A DNA stretch of 64,000 nucleotides, taken from contig PNJY01000004.1 in assembly GCA_013822125.1 (NCBI GenBank), forward strand, positions 1 through 64,000, read 5' to 3'. A program made the position numbers and the translations under genes. The DNA is from Erythrobacter sp. (GTDB lineage Bacteria; Pseudomonadota; Alphaproteobacteria; Sphingomonadales; Sphingomonadaceae). Shown piece by piece: positions 1 to 9,558 of this stretch. How positions within the stretch are numbered: the stretch's first letter is position 1; each line of letters opens with the position of its first letter. The notes beneath the pieces were generated by a model. It did not search any database and had not been told where the DNA came from. It was given only the letters and a program-made list of their open reading frames with translations.

Positions 1-1502
1 GGTTCGACCGAAACGCCCTTGGCCGAAATCGCGGCAAAGGCGCGGGTCAGATCGATCAGCCGAACCTCCGAACTGCCCAACACCATCGAGGGAAAGGTCG
101 AAATGGGTGAGGTGATCCCGAACCTGCGCGCCATCGAGGCGACCGTGCCAAAGCCCACCTCCTGGCCCAATTGCGCCGCCACGGTGTTGATCGAATAGGC
201 AAAGGCAGTGCGCAGATTGGTTTCGCCCACGTTCTTGCCATTGGAGTTGCGCGGGCTCCAACCGTCGATTGTCACCGGCGTATCGACCACCCTGTCATCG
301 GGCGTGTAGCCCGCCTCGAGCGCGGCCAGATAGACAAACAGCTTCCACGCCGAGCCCGGCTGCCGCTGGGCCGCAGTGGCGCGGTTGTAGTTGGTTTCGA
401 CATAATCGGTGCCGCCGACCATGGCCAGCACAGCGCCGTCGCGGTCGAGGCTGACGAGCGCGCCCTGGGTGCCGGACGGGGCATTGGCCTTGATCGCATC
501 GCTTGCCGCCTGCTGGAGATTTACATCGATCGTCGTCCACACTTCGATCGGTTCGAATGTTTCGGGCAGCAGTATGTCCAGCTGCGGAAGCACCCAATCG
601 GTGAAGTAGCGCAGCGAGTTCTGCCCGTTCTGCTTCTTGAGCCTGACCGCCCCGATATCGACTCTCGCCTGGGCGGGGGTGATGTACCCCTGCTCCTCCA
701 TCAGCTGCAACACTACCCGCGCGCGCGCCACCGCCGCATCGACATCGGCGGTTGGCGAATATCGCGAAGGAGCCTTGACCAGACCCGCGATAATCGCGGC
801 TTCGGCGGTCGAAAGCTGCGTTGCAGGATGGCTGAAGAAATTGCGGCTGGCACTGTCGATACCATAGGCACCACCGCCGAAATAGACCTTGTTGAGATAG
901 AGCTCGAGGATCTGTTCCTTCGAGAACTTCCATTCCAGCGCCATTGCCAGCACCGCTTCGCGCAGCTTGCGGTCGATGCTGCGATTGTTGTTGAGAAACA
1001 GGTTGCGGGCAAGCTGCTGGGTGATGGTGGACGTGGCCGAAATGCGCCCGTTCCCCATCGCGCTTTCAAGCACGGCACCGGTAAGGCGTATGGGATCGAT
1101 TCCGAAATGCGCATAAAAGCGCCGGTCCTCGACCGCCACCATAGCGTTCTTCATCGAATCGGGGATCTCGTCGAAATCGAGCCATTCGCCATAGCTGGGG
1201 CCCATCTCGACGATCTCGGTCCCGTCGCGCGCGCGCAGCACGATAGTCTGCGCGGTCTGCGTCGCCTGAAGCTGGCCAAAGCTCGGAAGACTGCTCAGCG
1301 ACACGCCTACCGCAATCGCCAGCACCAAAATGCCCAGTAGCGCGGCCAGCCCGCCCCACAGCATAAATTTGCGAAACCAGCGCCCGATCCGCGAGTTGCG
1401 CTGCCCCCCCTTGCCGGAGCGCGGCCGCTCCTGCCGCTGGGCTGCGGCCCGTCGGCTACCGCGCTTGTCCGCCTTCCTCAATTGATCGCCGCGCCTCGAC
1501 AT
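1..1502 (-). CDS. Class A penicillin-binding protein (PBP1A-type transglycosylase/transpeptidase), 3' end outside the window
   Basis: Bifunctional peptidoglycan synthase of the inner membrane. The reading frame starts at an ATG at 1502 and stays open to the window edge, which is why it is missing from the ORF track. The N-terminus is basic (MSRRGDQLRKADKRGSRR), followed by one membrane anchor near residues 50-70. The GT51 glycosyltransferase motifs follow: EDRRFYAHFGID, TSTITQQLARN and RKLREAVLAMALE. The transpeptidase part shows the active-site SxxK (PGSAWK) and SxN (SINT). The KTG motif would lie beyond the edge. About 500 codons are visible, so only the C-terminus is missing. It lies 94 bp downstream of msrB on the same strand. 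The family assignment is firm; the exact paralogue (1A or 1C) is not. Confidence 0.92.
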   Translation of the reverse strand, partial: MSRRGDQLRKADKRGSRRAAAQRQERPRSGKGGQRNSRIGRWFRKFMLWGGLAALLGILVLAIAVGVSLSSLPSFGQLQATQTAQTIVLRARDGTEIVEMGPSYGEWLDFDEIPDSMKNAMVAVEDRRFYAHFGIDPIRLTGAVLESAMGNGRISATSTITQQLARNLFLNNNRSIDRKLREAVLAMALEWKFSKEQILELYLNKVYFGGGAYGIDSASRNFFSHPATQLSTAEAAIIAGLVKAPSRYSPTADVDAAVARARVVLQLMEEQGYITPAQARVDIGAVRLKKQNGQNSLRYFTDWVLPQLDILLPETFEPIEVWTTIDVNLQQAASDAIKANAPSGTQGALVSLDRDGAVLAMVGGTDYVETNYNRATAAQRQPGSAWKLFVYLAALEAGYTPDDRVVDTPVTIDGWSPRNSNGKNVGETNLRTAFAYSINTVAAQLGQEVGFGTVASMARRFGITSPISTFPSMVLGSSEVRLIDLTRAFAAISAKGVSVE

Positions 1503-1596
1503 CAGGCTCCTGCCCACCCTGCAAATGACCGGTGCGGCCCTGCATGCGGGAAGTGTAACGCCCGGTGAACGATCGACACGGACTCGACCATTCGGA

Positions 1597-1998
1597 TCAA
1601 TCCTTGGGGTCGAAGTCGAGCGAAAGCGAATTGATGCAATAGCGCATGCCGCCCTGTTCTGGCGGGCCATCGGGGAATACGTGGCCAAGATGGCCGCCGC
1701 ACTTGCTGCAGAGCACTTCGGTGCGGATCATCCCGTGCGAGACATCGCGCCGTTCCTCAACCGCGTCGCCCTCCACAGGGCCGGTGAAGGCGGGCCAGCC
1801 GCAGCCGCTGTTGTACTTGGAATCGCTCTCGAACAGCATCTCTCCACACCCGGCGCAGCGATAGGCTCCCTGTTCGAAATGCTTGTCATACTGGCCGGTG
1901 AACGCGCGTTCGGTCCCAGCCTCGCGCAGCACATGATACTGATCGGGGCTGAGCCTTTCGCGCCATTCGGCATCGCTCAGTTCCTTGGGTTCGGGCAT
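1597..1998 (-). CDS. msrB: Peptide-methionine (R)-S-oxide reductase MsrB
   Basis: Reduces methionine-R-sulfoxide in oxidised proteins. The 133-aa protein has the two zinc-binding pairs CAGC and CSKC, the SGCGWPAF segment and the C-terminal catalytic cysteine in RYCINS, as in standard MsrB. The ORF track begins 10 codons earlier. I prefer the ATG at 1998 (MPEPKELSD) because GAGGAGG lies just upstream and because this start leaves the preceding GST gene (ending 2009) un-overlapped. The 10-bp gap to the GST gene suggests one transcript with a thiol/oxidative-stress theme. Confidence 0.95.
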   Translation of the reverse strand: MPEPKELSDAEWRERLSPDQYHVLREAGTERAFTGQYDKHFEQGAYRCAGCGEMLFESDSKYNSGCGWPAFTGPVEGDAVEERRDVSHGMIRTEVLCSKCGGHLGHVFPDGPPEQGGMRYCINSLSLDFDPKD

Positions 1999-2008
1999 CG
2001 TCGCCTCC

Positions 2009-2695
2009 TCACAAATCGACCTGCGCATAATGCGCGGGTGGTTGAATCACGTCCATCCGCTCGCTCAGCAACGGGCGGAAACTGGGCCTGCTCTTGAGCA
2101 CGGAATACCAGCCGCGGCTCTGTTCGTGCCCCTTCCAGTCAATCCCGCCCAGATAATCGGCGACCGAGATCTGCGCCGCCGCGGCAAGATCGGCAAGGCT
2201 CATGGTCGGTCCCGCCAGCCATGGGCGGTTGTCGATCAACCAGTCCATGTAGTCGAGGTGGCCGTGCGCCATCTTCATTGCCCGGCGCAAGGCCCCCGAA
2301 TCGGGCGACTGGCGCAGCACGATCCGCTTCTTCATCCGCTCGTTCATCAGCGGCGCGGTGACGTCGGCGTGGAACTTCTCATCGAACAGCGCGACCAGGC
2401 GGCGGATCTCGGCGCGATTGACCGCAGTGCCGTTGATCATCGGCGCCCGGTCAACCGTCTCCTCGAAATACTCTGCAATCGCGCGGCTGTCGCACAAGGT
2501 GATGCCGCGCTCCTCATCGACCAGCACCGGTGTGCAGCCGGCCGGGTTGAGATCGTAGAAGTGCTCGCTGGCCGCCCACGGGTCCTCGCGGGCCATTTCG
2601 TAGGGGATCTGCTTCTCGCCCATCAGCAGGCGGATCTTGCGGCTGAATGGACACAAGGGGAATTGGTGGAGGCGCCACATATTGCCGTTGTCCAT
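2009..2695 (-). CDS. Glutathione S-transferase family protein
   Basis: A 228-aa cytosolic GST-fold protein. It has an N-terminal thioredoxin-like domain with a CPFS motif (FPLCPFSRK), typical of Cys- or Ser-type bacterial GSTs. The NPAGCTPVLVDE segment carries the cis-proline, and SRAIAEYFEE is the glutathione-gamma-Glu contact region. An all-alpha C-terminal domain follows (SLADLAAAAQISVADYLGG). It lies 10 bp upstream of msrB. The substrate cannot be inferred. A second in-frame ATG at 2680 (MWRLHQF) could be the real start. Confidence 0.9.
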   Translation of the reverse strand: MDNGNMWRLHQFPLCPFSRKIRLLMGEKQIPYEMAREDPWAASEHFYDLNPAGCTPVLVDEERGITLCDSRAIAEYFEETVDRAPMINGTAVNRAEIRRLVALFDEKFHADVTAPLMNERMKKRIVLRQSPDSGALRRAMKMAHGHLDYMDWLIDNRPWLAGPTMSLADLAAAAQISVADYLGGIDWKGHEQSRGWYSVLKSRPSFRPLLSERMDVIQPPAHYAQVDL

Positions 2696-2747
2696 GCAGT
2701 AAAGCGGGCATGAAATCCACCGCCATGCGCCAATCAGGCGCGGATAA

Positions 2748-3110
2748 TCAGACGCCCGATTGTTCCAGTATCACAAGGCATCCGGGCATCATCCGGTCGA
2801 CCTCGCCGCGCTCCTGCAAAACCATGGCCTCGTCCCTCGCCAATTGCGCCACGGCATCGCGGTCAAGGCCGGTCTGGTCGATCAGCTGCGCCAGCGCGCG
2901 GACGAAGAATTCGCGGCCTCTTGCGCCAAGCTGGGGCCAAGCGAGCGCCTTTTCATCGCCGACCGACTGGCCATGCGCGACGATTGCAAAGGCGGCAGAG
3001 CATCGCAAAAGCGTGCGACCTTCGAGCGACAGCTCGACAGGTGGCGCTGTGGAGGGTGCGTGCGATGTGGTGGCCAGCAGAACGGCAAGAGTTTCAATCA
3101 GCATGAGCAT
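2748..3110 (-). CDS. Small exported hypothetical protein (120 aa)
   Basis: A short protein with a hydrophobic N-terminus (MLMLIETLAVLLATTSHA) that looks like a signal peptide. The soluble remainder is about 100 aa and contains one cysteine pattern, LLRCSAAFAIVAHGQ, and two helices (REFFVRALAQLIDQ, VAQLARDEAMVLQE). I recall similar small proteins in sphingomonad genomes but know no function. Start codons at 3110 and 3104 are both possible. The gene stands alone between the GST and metW. Confidence 0.72.
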   Translation of the reverse strand: MLMLIETLAVLLATTSHAPSTAPPVELSLEGRTLLRCSAAFAIVAHGQSVGDEKALAWPQLGARGREFFVRALAQLIDQTGLDRDAVAQLARDEAMVLQERGEVDRMMPGCLVILEQSGV

Positions 3111-3154
3111 GGCCTAACCTGAGTTATCTGAACCTCGCACGACCGAGCTGGCAA

Positions 3155-3745
3155 TCACCGGCTGAGCTTGAACAGAGCGAATTCGGCACGCCAGTTCGCG
3201 CCCGTTGCACCGATCTCGTGCCCGCCGGAGAAATACCACACCCCTTCGGTGCCGACCCCTTTGGCCGCAATCAGATCGCAGAAATCGCGCACGGTCACAT
3301 GGTGGATGTTCTGCGTTTCATACCAGCTCAGCGGCAAGGCGCGCGTGACCGGCATCCTGCCACCAAGCAGCAGCGCGGCACGGGTGCGCCAGTGCGCAAA
3401 GTTGGGAAAGCTGACAAAGGCCTTGCGCCCCACCCGCAGAAGCTCGTCGAGCATCAGGTCGGGCCGCTGCGCAGTTTGCAGCGTTTGCGACAGGATGGCA
3501 TAGTCGAACGCCTTGTCGGGGTAATCGCCGAGATCGCAATTGGCATCGCCCTGCACCACTGAAAGCCCGCGCGAAACACCGCGTTCGACCAGTTCCGGAT
3601 CGAGTTCGAGCCCGCGCGCATCGACATCGCGCTGCGCCTCCAGCTCGGCCAGCAATTGCCCCTCGCCGCAGCCGACATCGAGCACGCGGCTGCCTGGTTC
3701 GATCAGCCGAGCGATCACCGCCAGATCGGCGCGCAGGCCGCTCAT
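3155..3745 (-). CDS. metW: Methionine biosynthesis protein MetW (SAM-dependent methyltransferase fold)
   Basis: A 196-aa protein that partners MetX in homoserine acylation in many proteobacteria. The SAM-binding motif VLDVGCGEGQLL is near residues 20-31. The MetW-specific segments SQTLQT, FVSFPNFAHWRTR and WYETQNIHHVT are all visible. The 309-aa ORF-track entry is over-extended; the first 113 codons are an antisense-like shadow of the neighbouring acetyltransferase gene. The start at 3745 overlaps the acetyltransferase stop as ATGA, so the two are translationally coupled. Confidence 0.93.
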   Translation of the reverse strand: MSGLRADLAVIARLIEPGSRVLDVGCGEGQLLAELEAQRDVDARGLELDPELVERGVSRGLSVVQGDANCDLGDYPDKAFDYAILSQTLQTAQRPDLMLDELLRVGRKAFVSFPNFAHWRTRAALLLGGRMPVTRALPLSWYETQNIHHVTVRDFCDLIAAKGVGTEGVWYFSGGHEIGATGANWRAEFALFKLSR

Positions 3746-4173
3746 CGGTAGACGTCCGGATCGTCGATCGTCATCATGCGATCGGGGTGGGGATATTGTT
3801 TCCAGCCATGTGCGGCATAAAGTCCCTGCGCATCGCGCGTGAACAGCGCCCAGCGGCGCAGGCCCTGAAATTCGGGATGGCCTTGCAAGAAATCCAGAAT
3901 GGCGTGCGACAGGCCCTTGCCCCGATGTTCCTCGAGCACATAGACGTCGGCCAGATAGGCAAACGTGGCGCGGTCGCTCACCAGCCGGGCGAAGGCAACT
4001 TGCGCTCCCTGATAGGTGATGGCGACGCAAAACGAATTGGCCAGCGCGCGCCTGACGGTTTCGAACGGGATGCCCGCGGCCCAATAGCTGCGCGTCAGGT
4101 AGGCATGGGTCGCATCAAGGTCGATCGCCTCGGGATCGGTGACGAAGGCATAGCCTTCCGGCAGCACGGTCAT
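3742..4173 (-). CDS. GNAT family N-acetyltransferase between metX and metW
   Basis: A 143-aa GNAT-fold enzyme. The acetyl-CoA-binding motif A is visible as [18 protein letters not shown], preceded by FAYLADVYV, and the C-terminal [10 protein letters not shown] resembles motif B. It overlaps metX upstream and metW downstream by 4 nt each (ATGA), so it is cotranscribed with both. Its acceptor is unknown. The position inside the methionine unit may mean a role linked to homoserine or methionine chemistry, but small GNATs also insert into operons without a functional link. Confidence 0.88.
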   Translation of the reverse strand: MTVLPEGYAFVTDPEAIDLDATHAYLTRSYWAAGIPFETVRRALANSFCVAITYQGAQVAFARLVSDRATFAYLADVYVLEEHRGKGLSHAILDFLQGHPEFQGLRRWALFTRDAQGLYAAHGWKQYPHPDRMMTIDDPDVYR

Positions 4174-5294
4174 CGCAGGAATCCTCTGACCACCCTGTCG
4201 AGCGCGGGCACATCGAGCAGGAAGCTGTCATGGCCATGCGGGGCCGAAAGCTCGACGAAGCTGACCGGCGCGCCCACCGCATTGAGCGCATGCACGACAT
4301 GCCGGCTTTCGGCGGTAGGATAGAGCCAGTCCGAATCGAAGCTGATCAGGAAGAACCGCGCGCCCTTGCCCATGGCGTGGCCGGCAAAGGCATCGGCGAG
4401 CTTGCCGCTTCCCTCTCCTCCGCTGGAAACTTCCTCCGCCAGGTCGAAATAATCCATCGCGCGGGTGATATAGAGGTAGGAGTTGGCATCGAAGCGCTGG
4501 GTGAAGCCCGATCCCTGATAACGCAGATAGCTTTCGACCTGGAAATCGGCGTCGAAGCCGAAGGACTTTTCTGCACGGTCCTGCAGGCGGCGGCCGAACT
4601 TCTCGGTGAGGCCGGCTTCGGACAGATATGTGATGTGCGCCGCCATACGCGCCACTGCCAACCCGGCATCGGGCGCGGCGTGGCCATAATAGCTGCCGCC
4701 CCGCCAGTTTGGATCGGCCATGATCGCCTGCCGCCCGACCTCGTGAAAGGCGATGTTCTGCGCCGAATGGCGGGCAGTGGTGGCAATCGCCAGAACTCGG
4801 GCGGCGCGCTCGGGGAAATTGGCAGCGAGGCTCAGCACCTGCATCCCGCCCATCGAGCCTCCGACCACGGTGTGCAGCCGCTCGATCCCCAGCGCGTCGA
4901 TCAGCGCGATCTGGGCGCGCGCCATGTCGCGCACGGTGATCACGGGAAAACGCAAGGCGTATCGCTCCCCATCTGGAGCGATGCTCGATGGACCGGTCGA
5001 TCCCATGCAGCTGCCGATCACATTGGCGCAGATGACGTGAAAGCGGCCCGTATCGATCGGCCTGCCCGGCCCGACCATCCGTTCCCACCAGCCCGGTTTG
5101 CCCGTGATCGGGTGGTTCGAAGCGACATACTGATCGCCGGTCAGCGCATGGCAGACCAGCACAGCATTACTCTTGTCTGCGTTGAGTTCGCCATAGGTCT
5201 CAAAGGCAATGCGCGCCGCCGCAAGCGACTGCCCGCAATCGAGCGGCAGGTCATGCGTGAGCGTGAGGCTCTGCGAGGCGATCGCGGTGGTCAT
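4170..5294 (-). CDS. metX: Homoserine O-acyltransferase MetX (alpha/beta hydrolase type)
   Basis: First committed step of methionine synthesis: transfers an acyl group (acetyl, or succinyl in some members) from CoA to homoserine. Visible are CHALTGDQY, the family signature SCMGSTGP, the nucleophile elbow [10 protein letters not shown] (Ser) and the C-terminal catalytic His in [11 protein letters not shown]. The 395-aa ORF starts too early. I prefer the ATG at 5294 ([10 protein letters not shown]), giving 374 aa, close to the family norm. It heads the metX-GNAT-metW unit and is divergent from hisC. Acyl-donor choice cannot be read from the sequence with certainty. Confidence 0.94.
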   Translation of the reverse strand: MTTAIASQSLTLTHDLPLDCGQSLAAARIAFETYGELNADKSNAVLVCHALTGDQYVASNHPITGKPGWWERMVGPGRPIDTGRFHVICANVIGSCMGSTGPSSIAPDGERYALRFPVITVRDMARAQIALIDALGIERLHTVVGGSMGGMQVLSLAANFPERAARVLAIATTARHSAQNIAFHEVGRQAIMADPNWRGGSYYGHAAPDAGLAVARMAAHITYLSEAGLTEKFGRRLQDRAEKSFGFDADFQVESYLRYQGSGFTQRFDANSYLYITRAMDYFDLAEEVSSGGEGSGKLADAFAGHAMGKGARFFLISFDSDWLYPTAESRHVVHALNAVGAPVSFVELSAPHGHDSFLLDVPALDRVVRGFLR

Positions 5295-5389
5295 TGGCGG
5301 CCCCCGATTGGGCGAGCCGGGCGCAGGTGTCAATTGCGCTGTTTTCAGCCTGTCCATTGCGGGCCAAAGCGGTTATGCGCCGCCGCGAC

Positions 5390-6502
5390 ATGAGTAACGC
5401 GCCAACCGACCGCCCTGAAGCAAAACCATGGATCATGGGCATTCACGCCTATGTGCCGGGCCAGGCTCGTGCGGCGGACGGACGCGAGCTGATCAAGCTT
5501 TCAGCCAACGAGAACCCGCTTGGATCGAGCCCGGCGGCACTGGCGGCGCGAGCGGCAGCTGCGGCCCCGTCGAGCTACCCCGACCCGGATTCGCGGGCGT
5601 TGCGCGCTGCAATCGGCGCGCTGCACGGGATCGATCCCGCGCGCATCGTCTGCGGCACCGGATCGGACGAACTTCTCAATCTGATCCCGCAGGCTTTCGC
5701 CGGTCAAGGCGATGAGGTACTGTTCAGCCGGTTCAGCTTCGTGGTCTATGACATTGCCGCGCGGCGCTGCGGCGCGACCCCGGTCGAAGCGCCTGACAAC
5801 GACTATGCCACCAATGTCGATGCGCTGCTGGCGGCGGTGACCCCGCGCACCCGCGTGGTCTATGTCGCCAATCCCAACAATCCCACCGGGACCTATCTGC
5901 CGGCGGGCGAACTTGCGCGTCTGCACGCAGGATTGCCCGCCGACGTTCTGCTGGTAATCGATCAGGCCTATTCCGAATATCTGGCCGATGGCGAGGACGA
6001 TGGCGGGCTGGCGCTGGCTGCCGCGCAGTCGAATGTGCTGGTCACGCGCACCTTCTCCAAGATCTATGGCCTTGCCGGGGAACGGATCGGCTGGGCGACC
6101 GGTTCGCCATATCTGGTCGATGTGCTGAACCGTATTCGCGGGCCGTTCAACGTCACACAAAGCGGGCAGGCGGCAGCCTTGGCTGCGCTGGGCGACCAAG
6201 GTTTCGTCGCCAGCAGCCGCGATCACAATGCACGCGAACTGGCGCGATTTGTCGGCGCGATTGAGGCGCTGGGCAACCACGGGCTGCGCGCGGTCCCGAG
6301 CAAGGCAAATTTCCTTCTGGTGCTGTTCGAGGGAGCGCTGAGCGCCAGAACCGCACTCGATGCGCTGGCCGAGGCCGGTTATGCGGTACGGCATCTGCCC
6401 GGTCAGGGGTTGGGCCATGCGCTGCGGATCACCATCGGCAGGCGCGAGGACATGGATACGATCGCGGCCACCTTGCGGCAGTTGGCGGAACAGGGCGCAT
6501 GA
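5390..6502 (+). CDS. hisC: Histidinol-phosphate / aromatic aminotransferase HisC
   Basis: A PLP-dependent class I/II aminotransferase of 370 aa. The motifs are [22 protein letters not shown] (substrate and PLP region), and the PLP lysine in [17 protein letters not shown]. It overlaps the prephenate dehydrogenase gene by ATGA. That pairing suggests it also serves phenylalanine/tyrosine synthesis, as known for HisC2-type enzymes next to tyrA-like genes. The ORF-track start lies in the metX promoter region; the ATG at 5390 ([14 protein letters not shown]) fits the family N-terminus, and an ATG five codons earlier is the alternative. Confidence 0.92.
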   Translation: MSNAPTDRPEAKPWIMGIHAYVPGQARAADGRELIKLSANENPLGSSPAALAARAAAAAPSSYPDPDSRALRAAIGALHGIDPARIVCGTGSDELLNLIPQAFAGQGDEVLFSRFSFVVYDIAARRCGATPVEAPDNDYATNVDALLAAVTPRTRVVYVANPNNPTGTYLPAGELARLHAGLPADVLLVIDQAYSEYLADGEDDGGLALAAAQSNVLVTRTFSKIYGLAGERIGWATGSPYLVDVLNRIRGPFNVTQSGQAAALAALGDQGFVASSRDHNARELARFVGAIEALGNHGLRAVPSKANFLLVLFEGALSARTALDALAEAGYAVRHLPGQGLGHALRITIGRREDMDTIAATLRQLAEQGA

Positions 6503-7416
6503 CTGGCGAGACGAGGCGCATCGACCGGGTCGCCGTAATCGGCCTCGGCCTGCTCGGCGGTTCGCTAGGCCTGGCGGTGGCGCAATTTGCGCCGGACATC
6601 GCCACCACCGGCTTCGATTCCGACCCCGCAGTCCGCGAACGGGCACGCCAGCGTGGGCTGGTGGACCAGGTCTGCGACAGCGCCGCCGAAGCGGTTGAGA
6701 ATGCCGATCTCGTGATCCTTTGCGTTCCGGTAGGGGCGATGGGAGCCGCCGCGCGCGAAATTGCCGGTGCCTTGCCGCCCAGTGCGATCGTTTCCGATGT
6801 CGGGTCGTCGAAACAGAGCGTGATGCACGATCTTGCCGCAGCGCTGCCCGGCCATGTGGTCATCCCCGCGCACCCGGTTGCCGGAACCGAGGAGAGCGGC
6901 CCCGACGCTGGCTTTGCCAGGCTGTTCGCGGGCCGCTGGTGCATTCTCACCCCACCCGAAGGCACTGATGAGGCCGCCTTGGCAGCGCTCTCACGCTTCT
7001 GGGAGCGTCTTGGATCGCGCGTCGATATCATGGATGCGGGCCACCACGATCTGGTGCTGGCGGTGACCAGCCATATCCCGCACCTCATTGCCTATACGAT
7101 CGTCGGTACCGCAAGCGATCTTGAGGGTGTCACACGCGGCGAGGTAATCAAGTATTCCGCCGGCGGCTTCCGTGACTTCACCCGCATCGCCGCCTCGGAT
7201 CCGACCATGTGGCGCGACGTATTCATCAACAACCGGGCCGCGGTGCTCGAGATGCTGGGGCGCTTCACCGAGGACCTGACCGCGCTACAGCGGGCGATCC
7301 GGTCGGGCGATGGGGATACGCTGTTCGACCTCTTTACCCGGACGAGGGCGATCCGCCGCTCTATCATCGAAGAGGGCCAGGACGATGCCGCGCCCGACTT
7401 CGGCCGCGGTCATTAA
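6499..7416 (+). CDS. tyrC: Prephenate/arogenate (cyclohexadienyl) dehydrogenase
   Basis: Oxidative decarboxylation of prephenate or arogenate in tyrosine synthesis. The 305-aa protein has an N-terminal Rossmann motif [12 protein letters not shown], then SDVGSSK and [13 protein letters not shown], and the helical dimer domain with [14 protein letters not shown], which carries the catalytic-region His. The start codon overlaps the hisC stop (ATGA), giving a two-gene aromatic amino-acid unit. It converges on plsC with a 3-nt overlap of stop codons (TTAA). Substrate preference is not visible. Confidence 0.93.
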   Translation: MTGETRRIDRVAVIGLGLLGGSLGLAVAQFAPDIATTGFDSDPAVRERARQRGLVDQVCDSAAEAVENADLVILCVPVGAMGAAAREIAGALPPSAIVSDVGSSKQSVMHDLAAALPGHVVIPAHPVAGTEESGPDAGFARLFAGRWCILTPPEGTDEAALAALSRFWERLGSRVDIMDAGHHDLVLAVTSHIPHLIAYTIVGTASDLEGVTRGEVIKYSAGGFRDFTRIAASDPTMWRDVFINNRAAVLEMLGRFTEDLTALQRAIRSGDGDTLFDLFTRTRAIRRSIIEEGQDDAAPDFGRGH

Positions 7417-8093
7417 TTCAGCGCATTGATTGCGGCGCTGACCCGCGCCTCGACTTCCTCACGCGGCAGGCCGGGCGGGATCAATTCGCCGAAGCGATAG
7501 GTGATCGTCCCGCTGCGCTTCCACAGGCGGTGATAGAGCGGGCCGCTGTTCACGGCCACCGGCACCACCGGAATGCCGAGCAGCTTGTAGAGCCCTGCGA
7601 ACCCGGCCTGGAGCGGCGGCCTTGTGCCGTGCGGCACCCGTGTTCCTTCAGGGAAGATCACCAGCGGACGCCCGTCGGCAATCCGTTCGCGCGCGCCCGC
7701 AACCATCTGCCGCAGCATTCGCGCGCCCTGGTCACGGGCCACGGGAATGAGGCCATAGACGAGCGCCGAATGCCCCCACAGCGGGATGGAAAAGAGTTCC
7801 TGCTTGGCGAAAACCGCCGGAAATTCGAGCAGGGTAGGAGCATCGATCGCCTCGAAGAAGCTTTCGTGCTTGATCGCGAACAGCACTGGATGTTTCGGAA
7901 TTTCGCCTTCGATCCTGACCTTCGCGCCGAGCAGGTGAACCACGCACCAGCGGTGCCAGCCGCTCCAGTTGGCAACCGCCCGGCGCAGCGCGTCGCGTCC
8001 GAACGGGATCGACAGCACCGAAATCAGTACCAGGAGCGCGCTGATGCCGTAAAACACCGGATAGTAGAAAATGCTGCGGATCGCCGCGATCAT
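7413..8093 (-). CDS. plsC: 1-acyl-sn-glycerol-3-phosphate acyltransferase (PlsC family)
   Basis: Acylates lysophosphatidic acid in phospholipid synthesis at the inner membrane. The protein has an N-terminal membrane helix (residues about 5-30), the acyltransferase block KHESFFEAID and the FPEGTR block. The usual H-x4-D is H-x4-E here (HESFFE), a variant I associate with alphaproteobacterial members. The ATG at 8093 overlaps the ydcF stop by ATGA; the track start at 8102 is a GTG three codons earlier. Last gene of the ftsE-ftsX-ydcF-plsC series. Confidence 0.9.
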   Translation of the reverse strand: MIAAIRSIFYYPVFYGISALLVLISVLSIPFGRDALRRAVANWSGWHRWCVVHLLGAKVRIEGEIPKHPVLFAIKHESFFEAIDAPTLLEFPAVFAKQELFSIPLWGHSALVYGLIPVARDQGARMLRQMVAGARERIADGRPLVIFPEGTRVPHGTRPPLQAGFAGLYKLLGIPVVPVAVNSGPLYHRLWKRSGTITYRFGELIPPGLPREEVEARVSAAINALN

Positions 8094-8629
8094 CGCAGCC
8101 ACCTGTCAAACAGGCCCCGGGCCCAGATTGCCACCAGCTTGTGATATTCGAGAAAGAGCGTGGGCATACCCGGCTGCGAGGGCACTGCATCGCGCAGGAT
8201 ATAGATGTCGTCGGGAACGGCGCGGTCGAGTTCCAGCGCGGTGCGCCGCATGTGCCAGTCGTGCGTGACCAGCCGCACCGATCGCACGTCGCCCTCGGCA
8301 ATCCAGCGCGCAATTTCCGCCGCATTGCCGTGCGTATCCTTGGCCTCGTACCCCAGAGTGACACAACACTGCATCTGACGCCGCGGAACCTCGAACTGCT
8401 CGGCGAACTGCTCGTTCGTGACATCGGGATCGACGCCGCTGACGAACAGTGCTTGCGCCCGCCCGCTCGCCAGCACGGCAAGGCCATGCTTGATCCGTCC
8501 CGCCCCACCTGTGGCGACCACCACCGCATCGGTCTTGACCGGTCCGGCCTCGCCCGGCAGCGACACGACAAACCACAGGAAGCCGAGCATCCACAGCAGA
8601 ACCACACTGGCAACAGACCGCACGATCAT
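8090..8629 (-). CDS. YdcF family (DUF218) membrane-associated protein
   Basis: A 179-aa protein with one N-terminal membrane helix (SVASVVLLWMLGFLWFVVSL) followed by a DUF218 domain. The domain shows VVVATGGAGRIKHGL, the LFVSG stretch, DTHGNA and VTHDWHMRR. DUF218 proteins such as SanA, ElyC and YdcF are linked to cell-envelope functions; the reaction is not established. The 371-aa ORF-track entry is over-extended into ftsX. The ATG at 8629 overlaps the ftsX stop (ATGA). It lies between ftsX and plsC, which supports an envelope role. Confidence 0.88.
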   Translation of the reverse strand: MIVRSVASVVLLWMLGFLWFVVSLPGEAGPVKTDAVVVATGGAGRIKHGLAVLASGRAQALFVSGVDPDVTNEQFAEQFEVPRRQMQCCVTLGYEAKDTHGNAAEIARWIAEGDVRSVRLVTHDWHMRRTALELDRAVPDDIYILRDAVPSQPGMPTLFLEYHKLVAIWARGLFDRWLR

Positions 8630-9558
8630 GGCATGCGCCTCAACGCTGACATCACCGTAATCCGCGCCGTCATCAACGCGATCAGCACGCCGGAAAGGGG
8701 AATCGCTGCGATCACCAGCCAGTCGCCCCAGTCGAACCCGCCGCCCGCGACCATCCCTGAATCGAGCGCGGCAAACCGGTTTGCGACCAGCAGCATCACC
8801 GCCGTGCCCAGCCCCAGGCCCAGCGTCGCCCCCAAAACCGCGTCCATGGCCACCGAACGCTGGAAGATGCGTGCGATCTGACGGTCGGCACCGCCCAGCA
8901 GGTGAACGATTTCCACCGACTCGCGATGGTTGACGAAGGCGCTGCGCGAAGCCAGCCAGACCGCTGCCGAACTGGCGATGGCAAGGAGCGCAATCAGTCC
9001 CAACGACAGGTATTGCAGCGCCGAAAGCGCCGCATAGACCGGTTGCAACAGTGCAGACTGTGCATCGACCCGTGCCGTGGGGATTTCCGCCTTGAGCAGC
9101 GTTTCGAGTCTCAGCACTTCGGCGTTGTCCGCCGCGCGGGAAAGCTGGACGTCGATCAGCGCCGGCAGCGGGATCGCGGCACCCGCATCGCCTGTACCCA
9201 GCCACGGCTCGACCAGCGATACGAGCTCCTCGCGCGGGACCGGCCGCACTGCCGCCACCGCCGGATCGCCCAGCAGCAATTCAGCCGCACGCACGGCTTG
9301 CGCATCGCGCGACTGCCGATCGGCCTCGATCACCTGCACCGTCACTGCACCCGACAGCTCGCTTCGCGCCGAACCGGCGAGATTGCCCAGCGACAATGCC
9401 GCTCCCGCCGCCAGGGTGCTGAGCATGATCATGATCGCGATCACCCAGGGAACCGGGCCGGCAACGCGCCTGCGCGGCACCAGATCGGCGGCGGCACGTC
9501 CGCCGAACGCGACAACGCCGCGTTCCAGTTCACCCGAAATCGGCGGCGGCTTGGTCAT
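8626..9558 (-). CDS. ftsX: Cell division protein FtsX (ABC permease)
   Basis: Membrane partner of FtsE at the division site. The 310-aa protein has a short cytoplasmic N-terminus, TM1 near residues 35-60 (VPWVIAIMIMLSTLAAGAALSLG), a periplasmic domain of about 110 aa, and three C-terminal membrane segments including GLIALLAIASSAAVWLA and LVIAAIPLSGVLIALM. The SVEIVHLLGGADRQIARIF segment is the FtsE-facing coupling loop. The true start is the ATG at 9558, overlapping ftsE as ATGA; the longer track ORF runs antisense-like through ftsE. Confidence 0.93.
   Translation of the reverse strand: MTKPPPISGELERGVVAFGGRAAADLVPRRRVAGPVPWVIAIMIMLSTLAAGAALSLGNLAGSARSELSGAVTVQVIEADRQSRDAQAVRAAELLLGDPAVAAVRPVPREELVSLVEPWLGTGDAGAAIPLPALIDVQLSRAADNAEVLRLETLLKAEIPTARVDAQSALLQPVYAALSALQYLSLGLIALLAIASSAAVWLASRSAFVNHRESVEIVHLLGGADRQIARIFQRSVAMDAVLGATLGLGLGTAVMLLVANRFAALDSGMVAGGGFDWGDWLVIAAIPLSGVLIALMTARITVMSALRRMP

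Noticed and set aside
5295-5389. A SAM riboswitch upstream of metX
   Set aside because: Alphaproteobacterial met genes often have one, but the 95-bp gap to hisC shows no recognisable SAM-II or SAM-I helices, and hisC expression signals must also fit there.
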